The notes below the pieces were generated by a model, which saw only the letters and a list, made by a program, of their open reading frames with translations, did not search any database and had not been told where the DNA came from. DNA of 49,720 nt from Streptomyces sp. SID486 (GTDB lineage: Bacteria; Actinomycetota; Actinomycetes; Streptomycetales; Streptomycetaceae), in contig NZ_WWJT01000563.1 in assembly GCF_009865385.1 (NCBI RefSeq), positions 1 through 49,720 on the forward strand. The letters are read 5' to 3'. Both the position numbers and the translations under genes were made by a program. The first letter of the stretch is position 1. Each line of letters begins with the position of its first letter. Positions 42,992 to 49,720 of this stretch are shown here, one piece after another.

Positions 42992-43015
42992 ATTTACTTG
43001 GACGTCCTAGTAAAT
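42992..43015 (-). promoter_or_regulatory. 24-bp palindrome at the icmA start
   Basis: Arms ATTTACT/AGTAAAT flank a fully self-complementary GGACGTCC core, with one mismatched pair between them. It ends 9 bp before the icmA ATG, so it overlaps the promoter or the mRNA leader. Probable operator, or an overlapping -10 region. Confidence 0.65.
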
Positions 43016-43058
43016 GTCGATGGCAGACCGCCGTACGGCATCCGTACGGCGGTGTGCG

Positions 43059-43397
43059 CTACGCCTTGGCGACGGCCGGGGCCGGGTCGGCGACCCGGGC
43101 TTCCAGCTCGCGGCTGATCTTCCGCTCGACGAAGAACGCGGCGGTGGGGACGGTGCCCGCGAGCAGCACCCACAGCTGCTTGCCGACCGGCCACTTCGCC
43201 TTGGAGCCCAGGTCGAAGGCGAAGACGAGGTAGACGACGTACAGCCAGCCGTGGGCGATGGCGACGACTCGGGTGAAGTCGGCGGCACCGTCGACGTCCA
43301 GCCCGTACTTCGCGATCATGCCCAGGCACAGCAGCACCAGCAGGACACCGGTGATGTACGCCAGTACGCGGTAGCGGGTCAGCACGCTCTTTTTCAT
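43059..43397 (-). CDS. DUF3817-like small membrane protein
   Basis: 112 aa from ATG 43397; GTG at 43415 is an alternative, and neither has a strong ribosome binding site. Three helices (VLAYITGVLLVLLCLGMIAK; VAIAHGWLYVVYLVFAFDL; QLWVLLAGTVPTAAFFVERK). The HGWLYVVYL and PTAAFFVERK signatures fit DUF3817 integral membrane proteins. Between icmA and a marR gene on the same strand; function unknown. Confidence 0.82.
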   Translation of the reverse strand: MKKSVLTRYRVLAYITGVLLVLLCLGMIAKYGLDVDGAADFTRVVAIAHGWLYVVYLVFAFDLGSKAKWPVGKQLWVLLAGTVPTAAFFVERKISRELEARVADPAPAVAKA

Positions 43398-43449
43398 GGA
43401 GTCGAGCGTAACCACCCGTTCCGGGAGATCTTGCCCCGGGTGCCCCGGG

Positions 43450-43956
43450 TCACTCCTCGAAGTCGTGTGCCGCGATCCGCAGCGGGCGCAGCATCGCGAA
43501 GATCTCCCGGCACTCCTCCGCGTCGTACACCCCGAGCCCGAATTCCATGGCCATCAGGTCGCGGGTGGCCGCGTCGACCACCTCGCGGCCCTTCTCGGTG
43601 ATGACCGCGAGGGTGCCGCGGCCGTCGTCGGGGTTGGGGCGCTTGGCCACCAGTCCGGACTTCACCAGCCGGTCCACGGTGTTGGTCACCGACGTGGGAT
43701 GCACCATCAGCCGCTCACCGATCTTGGACATCGGCAGCCGGCCGGCCTTGGAGAAGTTCAGCAGCACGAGTGCCTCGTAGCGGGCGAACGTCAGCCCGTA
43801 CGGCTTGACCACCGCGTCCACCTCGGCGAGCAGGATCTGCTGGGCACGCATGATCGAGGTGATCGCGGCCATGGACGGTACGGTTCCCCAGCGCTGCTTC
43901 CAGAGCTCGTCGGCGCGGGCGATGGGGTCGAACGGGAGGCTGAGAGGCTTCGGCAC
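43450..43956 (-). CDS. MarR-family transcriptional regulator
   Basis: 168 aa from GTG. Winged helix with LTFARYEALVLLNFSKAGRL, SKIGERLMVHPTSVTNTVDR, and the wing KRPNPDDGRGTLAVITEKG. Dimerisation helices at both ends. Located upstream of the DUF3817-like gene on the same strand; ligand and targets unknown. Confidence 0.9.
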   Translation of the reverse strand: MPKPLSLPFDPIARADELWKQRWGTVPSMAAITSIMRAQQILLAEVDAVVKPYGLTFARYEALVLLNFSKAGRLPMSKIGERLMVHPTSVTNTVDRLVKSGLVAKRPNPDDGRGTLAVITEKGREVVDAATRDLMAMEFGLGVYDAEECREIFAMLRPLRIAAHDFEE

Positions 43957-44068
43957 GTCATCAGACCCTACCGGCCGGTCATATGCCGGTCAGCTCCGTC
44001 TCGGGTTTCGGTCACCGGCCCGGTCCGCCGGGGTCCGGCCGGCGCCGGGTGCGGCACGGACCGCAGTC

Positions 44069-44199
44069 GGGCCGGTGCCCGTCAGGCTTCCGGCGCGCGT
44101 GCCCGCGACCACGGGCCGGTGCACGTCAGGCTTCCGGCGCGCGTGCCCGCGACCACGGGCCGGTGCGCTCAGGCTTCCGGCGCGCGTGTCCGCGACCAC
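44069..44199. repeat. 44-bp tandem repeat duplicating the end of the MFS gene
   Basis: Three units at 44069-44112, 44113-44156 and 44157-44199. The last unit contains the final nine codons and stop of the MFS gene (TRAPEA-stop region); the other two are extra copies of that coding end placed downstream. Confidence 0.88.
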
Positions 44200-45383
44200 A
44201 GGGCGAGGCCGCAGCAGCACAGGGTGCCCAGTGCCCCGGCGCCCGCCACGGCCGCCCGGACCCCCACCGCCTGCGCGGCCACCCCGGCCAGCGCCATGCC
44301 CACGCCCTGGACGGTCATCAGCCCGGCGCTCAGCACGGTCATGGCCCGCCCGCGCAGTTCCTCCGGCACCGCCCGCACGAACCACTGGTCCAGGCCGAGG
44401 GTGTACGCCGAGCCTGCCCCGGACAGCACCAGGAGCAGCAGGGACCCGGCGAGCCCGGGGTGCAGGGCGTAGCCGGCGCAGGGCAGCAGGGACAGGCGCA
44501 GCAGAGGGAGTACGAGGCGTTCGCGGGCCGCTGGGCGCAGCCGGGCCCCTATGAACAGCTCGCCCGCCACCGTGCCGGCCGGCAGTCCGCACATGAGCAG
44601 GCCGAGCCCCACCGGTCCGCTGCCCAGGGCGTCGGCGTACGGCGCGGCCAGGGCCTCTGGGACGACGACGAACGCCGACGGCACCCAGAAGAGGAGGAGC
44701 AGGAGCCGGATCCGCGGGTGGGCGAACAGTGTCCGGAGGCCGGGCGGGGTGTCCGTCGGGCCGGGCGCGCGGGCCGGGCGGCGCCGGGTGCCCAGGCGGA
44801 GCAGGGCGGCGGAGGCGAGGAAGGTGGCGACGGTGATCAGCAGGGCGTGGCGCGGGGTGACGGCGGCGAGCAGCAGACCGCCGAGGCCGTAGCCGACGAG
44901 GAGGGCGCTCTGGGCGACGATCCGCAGCAGGGAGCGGCCGAGCACGAACAGGTCTCCGTCGCCGAGGACGTCGGCGAGGGTGGCCGTCCGGGTGCCGGTG
45001 AAGACCGGGGCTACGACGGCGAGGCAGCAGCGCAGCGCGAGCAGGACGCCGATGCCGGTGCCGGGCCCCGCCATCACGGCCACGCAGCCGGCGCAGACCA
45101 GGTCGCAGGTGACGAGCACCCGCCGGGCCGGGAAGCGGTCGGCGACCGGCGCGAGCAGCGTGCCGCCGAGGGCGTAGGGCAGGAAGCCCAGCGCGAAGGT
45201 GAGCGCGCTCAGCAGGGCCGAGCCGGTGGTGTCGTAGACGAGGACGGAGAGGGCGACCTCACTGACGATCACGCCGAGCATGGACAGGGTGTGCGCGGCG
45301 AAGACGGCCCGGAACTCGGGCACGGCGAAGACGCGGCCGTATCCGACGGGGCTCGCCGGGGCCGCCTGGGGCGGTGCGGACAT
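44169..45383 (-). CDS. MFS transporter, 12-helix
   Basis: 404 aa using ATG 45383; the frame is open further up but that part is Arg/Pro-rich. Typical single-drug-exporter pattern: VFAAHTLSMLGVIVSEVALS, LVYDTTGSALLSALTFALGF, motif A-like APVADRFPARRVLVTCD, and AVPEELRGRAMTVLSAG in the second half (the RGR motif). Divergent from an ArsR-type regulator gene, which may control it. Substrate unknown. Its 3' end is duplicated in a 44-bp tandem repeat. Confidence 0.87.
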   Translation of the reverse strand: MSAPPQAAPASPVGYGRVFAVPEFRAVFAAHTLSMLGVIVSEVALSVLVYDTTGSALLSALTFALGFLPYALGGTLLAPVADRFPARRVLVTCDLVCAGCVAVMAGPGTGIGVLLALRCCLAVVAPVFTGTRTATLADVLGDGDLFVLGRSLLRIVAQSALLVGYGLGGLLLAAVTPRHALLITVATFLASAALLRLGTRRRPARAPGPTDTPPGLRTLFAHPRIRLLLLLFWVPSAFVVVPEALAAPYADALGSGPVGLGLLMCGLPAGTVAGELFIGARLRPAARERLVLPLLRLSLLPCAGYALHPGLAGSLLLLVLSGAGSAYTLGLDQWFVRAVPEELRGRAMTVLSAGLMTVQGVGMALAGVAAQAVGVRAAVAGAGALGTLCCCGLALWSRTRAPEA

Positions 45384-45761
45384 GCGGGGCAGCGTGCCCG
45401 GACGGGGCGGGGTGGCCGTAGAGTTTCGGCTGCGGCCGAATGTTCTCACCCGAGAGGCCGAGCTTCCGCCCCCGGTCCGCCGCCCCGGCTGCCGGACCGT
45501 TACCCGCCGGCTGCCCCGGCTGCCGGACCGTTCCCCGTCGGCTGCCTCAGCTGCCGGACCGTTCCCAGTCCGCTCCCCCGGCTACCGGACCGTCGCCCGT
45601 CGGCTGCCCCGGCTACCGGACCGTCGCCCGCCGCCGCCGGCCCCTGGCCGGTGGCCACCCGCCCTGGCCCTGGCTCTGGTCCCTCGGGCCCACGGCTGGC
45701 GGTCGACGGCCGGCGGTCGGCGGTCGGCGGTCGGCGGCTGTGGGCCCGAGGAAGGTGACCC
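45384..45761. promoter_or_regulatory. Divergent region between the MFS and ArsR-type genes, with repeats
   Basis: 378 bp without a gene. It holds five 31-bp repeats (45483-45637), a GGCGGTC heptamer run (~45709-45738), and a 12-bp inverted repeat CCTCGGGCCCAC (45682-45693) / GTGGGCCCGAGG (45740-45751). The right arm ends in the GAGG of the ribosome binding site GAGGAAGG of the next gene. Confidence 0.7.
45483..45637. repeat. 31-bp tandem repeat, five units
   Basis: Five degenerate units starting at 45483, 45514, 45545, 45576 and 45607, of the form CCCCGGCTGCCGGACCGT followed by ~13 bases ending CGGCTG. 31 bp is not a multiple of three, consistent with noncoding DNA. Confidence 0.88.
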
Positions 45762-46742
45762 GTGCCCTCTCTCCTGCGCTTCGGTGAGGACGACTTCCTG
45801 CGCTGCCGGTTCGCGGTGTCGCCGCTCTGGGAGACCCATGAGGCGGTGCGGACCCTGAAGCGGCCGGACCGGCACGGGTACCACGCGCCGTGGCTGCGGC
45901 GGATCCGTACGGCGGCGGCCGGACTGGACCTCGCCCCGCTGTGGCTGCTCATGCCGAGGCGAGGGCACTCACCGGACTGGCTCGGCCCACCGCCGATCGG
46001 ACCGGGGGCCACCTTCGAGGAGGAGATCGCGGCCGTTCGGCGGTCCGACCCGGCGACGGCCCGTGAGGACACCGCCCGCGCGCTGGCCTGCACGCCGGGC
46101 GCGCTCGAGTCGGCGCACGGCCGGGCCTGGCTGGCGGATCCGGTGCGGATGGTGCGGGAGCTGGCGGACGCCCTGGAGAACGCCTGGCGGGTGCTGGTCG
46201 AGCCGGACTGGCTGCGGCTGCGGGCCCTGCTGGAGGCGGACGTGGCCTTCCACTCGCGGCGGCTGGCCGAGGTGGGGCTCGGCAGGCTGCTGCCGGAGCT
46301 GGACCCGCGGCTGTCCTGGAACGGCCGCACGCTGACCCTCGCGCTCCACGTCGAGTACGCCCGCGACCTCGGCGGCCAAGGGCTGGTGCTGATGCCGAGC
46401 GTGTTCTCGTGGCCGGACGTGGTCACCGGTTTCGAGCCCCCGTGGCAGCCCACAGTGGTCTACCCGGCCCGGGGCGTCGGCGGCCTGTGGACCGAGCCCG
46501 GTGCCGGGGTCCCCGGGGCGCTGGTACGGCTGCTGGGGCGCAACCGGGCGGCGGTGCTGGCCGCGCTGGACGAACCGGCGTCGACCTCCGCGCTGGCACA
46601 CCGGCTGGGGCTGGCCGCGTCGTCGGTGTCGGCCCACCTGGCGGTGCTGCGCGACGCGGGCCTGCTGACCGCCCGACGCTACGGCCACCAGGTCCTCTAC
46701 GAACGCACCCCACTCGGCACGGCGCTGACCTCCCCGGCCTGA
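45762..46742 (+). CDS. ArsR-type (DUF5937) winged-helix regulator
   Basis: 326 aa from GTG, six bases after GAGGAAGG. The N-terminal ~240 residues match the DUF5937 layout (LRFGEDDFLRCRFAVSPLWE at the very start; FAVSPLWETHEAVRTL is a recurrent signature). The C-terminal ArsR helix-turn-helix: LLGRNRAAVLAALDEPASTS, LAHRLGLAASSVSAHLAVLR, then DAGLLTARRYGHQVLYERT. No metal-binding Cys cluster. Divergent from the MFS gene and a probable regulator of it. Confidence 0.88.
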   Translation: MPSLLRFGEDDFLRCRFAVSPLWETHEAVRTLKRPDRHGYHAPWLRRIRTAAAGLDLAPLWLLMPRRGHSPDWLGPPPIGPGATFEEEIAAVRRSDPATAREDTARALACTPGALESAHGRAWLADPVRMVRELADALENAWRVLVEPDWLRLRALLEADVAFHSRRLAEVGLGRLLPELDPRLSWNGRTLTLALHVEYARDLGGQGLVLMPSVFSWPDVVTGFEPPWQPTVVYPARGVGGLWTEPGAGVPGALVRLLGRNRAAVLAALDEPASTSALAHRLGLAASSVSAHLAVLRDAGLLTARRYGHQVLYERTPLGTALTSPA

Positions 46743-46984
46743 CGGCGTCCCTCCGGCCCGCCCGGCGATCCAGGCGAGACTGCCTGGTAGTGCTTCGTCA
46801 CGTCAGGTTCCTGGTGGTGGCCGTCTTGCCGGTACGAGGCTTGGGAGACGGAACGGCTCCGGGGTGAGTTGGCGGAGTGCGGAATCAAGGCTCGGTGATG
46901 TAGTCGCAGCGCCCCGCGAGCTGTCAACGGAGTTGCACGGGGCGGTGGGTGGGGTACGTAGGGGCGGGCCGTGCGGTACGCGAA
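46743..46984. other. Intergenic region with no recognised feature
   Basis: Slightly lower GC than neighbouring genes. No intact reading frame, RNA gene or repeat stands out. A mobile-element remnant is possible but cannot be supported. Confidence 0.4.
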
Positions 46985-47030
46985 GGTCCCGCCGAGACCG
47001 GAGTCGCATGGCTCCCGTCTCGGCGGGACC
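46985..47030 (-). terminator. Terminator after the immunity gene
   Basis: 14-bp stem GGTCCCGCCGAGAC/GTCTCGGCGGGACC, with GGAG/CTCC pairing further inside, 28 bp after the stop at 47059. Confidence 0.8.
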
Positions 47031-47058
47031 CGGGCGGTGCTGGTCGGTCCCGTCGTCC

Positions 47059-47757
47059 CTAGCCGACGTTGAGGTGGTCGTCCACGAGGAACTCCGGGTA
47101 GCCGAAGCGTTCGCCGAGGGCGGTGAAGGCGTCGCAGCGCTCCTCGTCGATCGCCACGAAGTACGCCTTCATGCACCTCAGGAACATCCGGAAACCGACG
47201 TCCGCACAGGCTTCGTCGACCACCCGCTCCAACGCCGGGACCAGGCCGGGTACCGATCCGTCGACGGCCGCTTGTCCCAACACGTCGGCGACGGCACCGA
47301 TCTGCTCCCGGACCGCACTGCGCAGCCGGGCGTCCGTCACGGGCCGCGGCGGCGCCGGGACGAATGCAGCGTCGGACCGGCGCATGCCGGTGGCCCACGC
47401 GCCTTCGACGCGGCGCAGCCACTGTCCTCCCGTCAGGTCGTACTCCGCGGGATCGAAGTAGCGCTTCGTCGCTCCGATCCATACGGCGCGGAGCACCTCG
47501 TCCGGCAGATCCGAGGCCAGCAGCCGCCGCACGTCCTCACCGATCTGCAGGACGATGGTACGGCCGACCGCGGTGACGGCGTCCTCCACCAGACGGAGCT
47601 GGACCTCCACCGGCCCGCCGCCCGGAACGAACCGGTCGTGGTCCTCGGCGGACAGCCACACCGGGTGGCAGGACTTCATCGCCAACCAGCTCAGCCCAAT
47701 GTCCACGATGAACTCCTGCCGTCCGGCGCTTACCCACTCTCCGTCCGCCCCTGCCAT
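47059..47757 (-). CDS. Putative immunity protein for the Hint/RNase-type toxin
   Basis: 232 aa. ATG at 47757 is nine bases after GGAGG; a GTG at 47766 is too close to that site. Soluble, mixed alpha/beta (QEFIVDIGLSWLAMKSCHPV; VEVQLRLVEDAVTAVGRTIV; FGYPEFLVDDHLNVG at the end). It begins 13 bp after the toxin stop on the same strand and is followed by a terminator, so immunity is inferred from position. Family not recognised. Confidence 0.7.
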   Translation of the reverse strand: MAGADGEWVSAGRQEFIVDIGLSWLAMKSCHPVWLSAEDHDRFVPGGGPVEVQLRLVEDAVTAVGRTIVLQIGEDVRRLLASDLPDEVLRAVWIGATKRYFDPAEYDLTGGQWLRRVEGAWATGMRRSDAAFVPAPPRPVTDARLRSAVREQIGAVADVLGQAAVDGSVPGLVPALERVVDEACADVGFRMFLRCMKAYFVAIDEERCDAFTALGERFGYPEFLVDDHLNVG

Positions 47758-47770
47758 CAGAGTCACCCTC

Positions 47771-49720
47771 CTATTCCGGATAGGACGTGTAGACCACGTA
47801 CCTGGTCGGCTTGTGCTTGCCCGCGTATCTCAGCTGAACGACCACCTCGTTGCCGGTCGCCACACCCTGCGGACCGTTTTTGATCCACACTCGTCCGAGG
47901 GACCCCTGGCCTCTCAGCTCCCACCTGAATTCGAGCAGATCAAAGCGAGGGTCGAAGCTCGGGTTGTGGGATTGCTGGGCGAGCCACTTGTCCAGCCGGG
48001 TGCGGTTGCTCTTCTTCCTAATCCAGTTGTCGAAGGCGGCCTGCACGCTCTTGACGGCGGTGTCCTGGTCGGTCCACTTGGTAGCGCGACCCTTCTTGAC
48101 GGCCTCGGCCTGCATCTCCTGATCCGTGGGGTTGACATGGTCCTTAAGGGTATGAGCCTGCTCCACCCCCTCATCTGCCACGATGTTCACGCAGTTGTGG
48201 ACGAGTACCTCGTCGGACTGCCCGCCCCGAGGAAGGACGTAGAAGGTGTGGAGACCGTCGACCGTGAGGTCGTAAACCCGCTGTGAAGCCAGACCAGAGC
48301 GGTCACGCAGGGCGGTCACAGCCTGCAGGAAGCCGTCGCCCGAGCGCAGCCGGTCCCCGACTCGCAAGTCGGAGACGTGGGCCCAGCCACGGCCGGTCAC
48401 GTAGACGCGGTGTCCGGTCGTGCTCGTCAGGGTGCCGCCGCCTGCCAGGGCGATATCGACCAGGTGGCTCGTGTCGTGCCGGAAGGTGTCGGTGACCGGT
48501 TCCGGCCGAGCCTGCCCGGAATCGGGGTCGGTGGCGAGCACCAGGTCGCCGACGCGGACGTCCCGGATCGGCCTGCGCGTCCCGTCGGACATCAGCACCC
48601 GGGTGTCGCCGGGGAAGCTGTTCCGGGGGCACGAGGTCGCGATTTCCTCATAGAGCTCGACTTCGCGCTCGATCGCGGCGACCGCCGCCGCATCTATGCC
48701 TTCGATGGCCTTGAGTGCCTTGAAGGCGTCGCGGACACCGATGCCGGTGACGAACGCGGCGTCCACGGCGCGCAGCGCCTCGGCGATGGGTCGGATGATC
48801 TTGCCCGCGAACAGGCTCGCGACGTCCAGGGATGCCCACGCGCAGCCGCCCCAGCTACCGCTCTCGAAGCCGGAGGAGAACTTCTGTGCGCACTTGATCC
48901 AGTTACCGAAGAGGATGTCGATGGGATCGACGCCGTCCTGCCACTCGGCGATCGTGATGGTGTGGGTGACCTCCTTGGACAGTTCGTCGGTCTTGATCTC
49001 ACCGATGTACGTCGTGGCCTCGGTCGGGCACATGAGCTTCTGCGGGTCGATGCCCTCGGCGGCGCACAGGTACAGGTTCAGGACGGCCTTGTACTTGATC
49101 TTCGTGGTGATCGTGCAGTCGCCCCGGTAGGCGAGGTGGTTCCACCAGTGGTCGCAGCCGTCCGTCTTGCTGACGACCTCCGGATCACCGGTCTTCTCGA
49201 TGCGGTCGATGACGTAGAAGACGTTGCCGATGGAGCCGCGCTCGTCGGTGACGGTTCCGTCGTTGATCTGCTTGGCCTTGGCCACCTTCTCGGCGCGGTC
49301 GGCTGCTTCCTGGGCTTCCTTGGCGTACTTGTCGGCGTCCTTGGCTGCCTGTTCGGCCTCGGTCGCCGCGGCGTCGGCGCGGTCGGCGGCGGCGCGGGCG
49401 TCCTTGGCGTCCTGTTCGGCCTGGCTGGCGGCGGAGCGGGCGGCTTCGGCGTCGAGTTCGGCGGCGTCGGCGGAGTCGCGGGCGTCCTTGGCGTAGCCCT
49501 CGGCGTTGCCGGCGGCCTTGTCGGCGGCTGCCGCGTCGTCGGCGGCCTGCTGGTCGTAGGTGATGGTGCGGGCCAGTGACGCCTGTGCCGCGGCTGCGGC
49601 CTTGGCGGCGTCGGCCGCGTAGCCGAGGGCCTCCTTGGAGTAGGTGCGGGCGTCGGCGGCGTACTTGGCGGCGTTCGCCGCGTGGACGTACGCCTCCTTG
49701 GCGTCACCCTTGGCCTGGTC
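47771..49720 (-). CDS. Polymorphic toxin: Ala-rich coiled coil, Hint domain, RNase A-like (CdiA-CT type) C-terminus; N-terminus outside the window
   Basis: 649 residues visible, frame open to the window edge. In order: an Ala/Asp/Lys-rich coiled coil (49720-~49290; AAKYAADARTYSKEALGYAA type); a linker domain with several Cys (~49250-48640); a Hint autoproteolytic domain from Cys (48629-48631, SCPRNSFPGDTRVLMSDG) to LVHNC (48191-48193), containing VRVGDLVLATDPDSG, TGHRVYV and LRVGDRL; and a ~138-residue toxin starting VNIVADEGVEQAHTLKDHV and ending YVVYTSYPE. The HTLKDHV start, W-TDQDTA-V and terminal Y-TSYP resemble the RNase A-like domain of CdiA C-termini, so the toxin is probably a tRNA/RNA nuclease. 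The Hint domain would release the tip. Intact throughout, unlike the cassettes at 31-36 kb. Confidence 0.87.
   Translation of the reverse strand, partial: DQAKGDAKEAYVHAANAAKYAADARTYSKEALGYAADAAKAAAAAQASLARTITYDQQAADDAAAADKAAGNAEGYAKDARDSADAAELDAEAARSAASQAEQDAKDARAAADRADAAATEAEQAAKDADKYAKEAQEAADRAEKVAKAKQINDGTVTDERGSIGNVFYVIDRIEKTGDPEVVSKTDGCDHWWNHLAYRGDCTITTKIKYKAVLNLYLCAAEGIDPQKLMCPTEATTYIGEIKTDELSKEVTHTITIAEWQDGVDPIDILFGNWIKCAQKFSSGFESGSWGGCAWASLDVASLFAGKIIRPIAEALRAVDAAFVTGIGVRDAFKALKAIEGIDAAAVAAIEREVELYEEIATSCPRNSFPGDTRVLMSDGTRRPIRDVRVGDLVLATDPDSGQARPEPVTDTFRHDTSHLVDIALAGGGTLTSTTGHRVYVTGRGWAHVSDLRVGDRLRSGDGFLQAVTALRDRSGLASQRVYDLTVDGLHTFYVLPRGGQSDEVLVHNCVNIVADEGVEQAHTLKDHVNPTDQEMQAEAVKKGRATKWTDQDTAVKSVQAAFDNWIRKKSNRTRLDKWLAQQSHNPSFDPRFDLLEFRWELRGQGSLGRVWIKNGPQGVATGNEVVVQLRYAGKHKPTRYVVYTSYPE

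Noticed and set aside
46743..46984. Insertion-sequence remnant
   Set aside because: Weak impression only; no terminal inverted repeats or transposase motif can be shown.

Overview
The window is high-GC actinobacterial chromosome, almost certainly Streptomyces. The coding third positions are nearly all G or C, GTG and TTG starts are common, and the gene order matches a core Streptomyces neighbourhood: treS-pep2-glgB; pfkA divergent from pta-ackA, then pyk; a TPR-thioredoxin; icmA. No rRNA, tRNA or CRISPR was seen.

Layout. 0-4.3 kb: end of trehalose synthase, maltokinase and glycogen branching enzyme (trehalose/alpha-glucan metabolism). 4.3-7.3 kb: an accessory patch with a 735-aa protein I cannot place and a 66-aa coiled-coil protein. 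7.4-13.1 kb: a HelR/HelD-type RNA polymerase-associated helicase, a DUF2127-like membrane protein, and an MFS efflux pump divergent from its probable TetR repressor. 13.4-17.7 kb: a 27-bp minisatellite, a dicarboxylate symporter and its CitA/CitB-type two-component system. 17.6-21.2 kb: a divergent three-gene unit of NB-ARC/TPR protein, small membrane protein and nucleoside phosphorylase-like enzyme. 21.4-25.3 kb: a sugar ABC importer and an XRE regulator. 25.4-31.4 kb: phosphofructokinase, phosphotransacetylase, acetate kinase and pyruvate kinase. 31.4-35.7 kb: a field of decayed toxin/immunity cassettes with inverted repeats. 35.8-38.6 kb: a secreted/membrane operon (DUF6230, DUF6114, Ser/Pro-rich protein). 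39.2-46.7 kb: TPR-thioredoxin, TetR, IcmA, a small membrane protein, MarR, MFS and an ArsR-type regulator. 47.0-49.7 kb: an immunity gene and the C-terminal part of a Hint-bearing polymorphic toxin cut by the window edge.

Most interesting: (1) The NB-ARC protein starts with DHIDFRGGxFxGxVVGK and the divergent nucleosidase ends with the same motif. This is the arrangement expected for amyloid-type signalling between a bacterial NLR sensor and its effector, here with a small four-helix membrane protein as a possible third partner. (2) Between pyk and the DUF6230 operon, at least three frameshifted toxin/immunity cassettes lie head-to-head or inverted. They are bounded by a 71-bp inverted repeat (70/71 identical) that contains the pyk terminator. 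(3) Several short tandem-repeat arrays (27, 31, 36, 37 and 44 bp) sit exactly at gene ends, and there is a perfect 60-bp palindrome.
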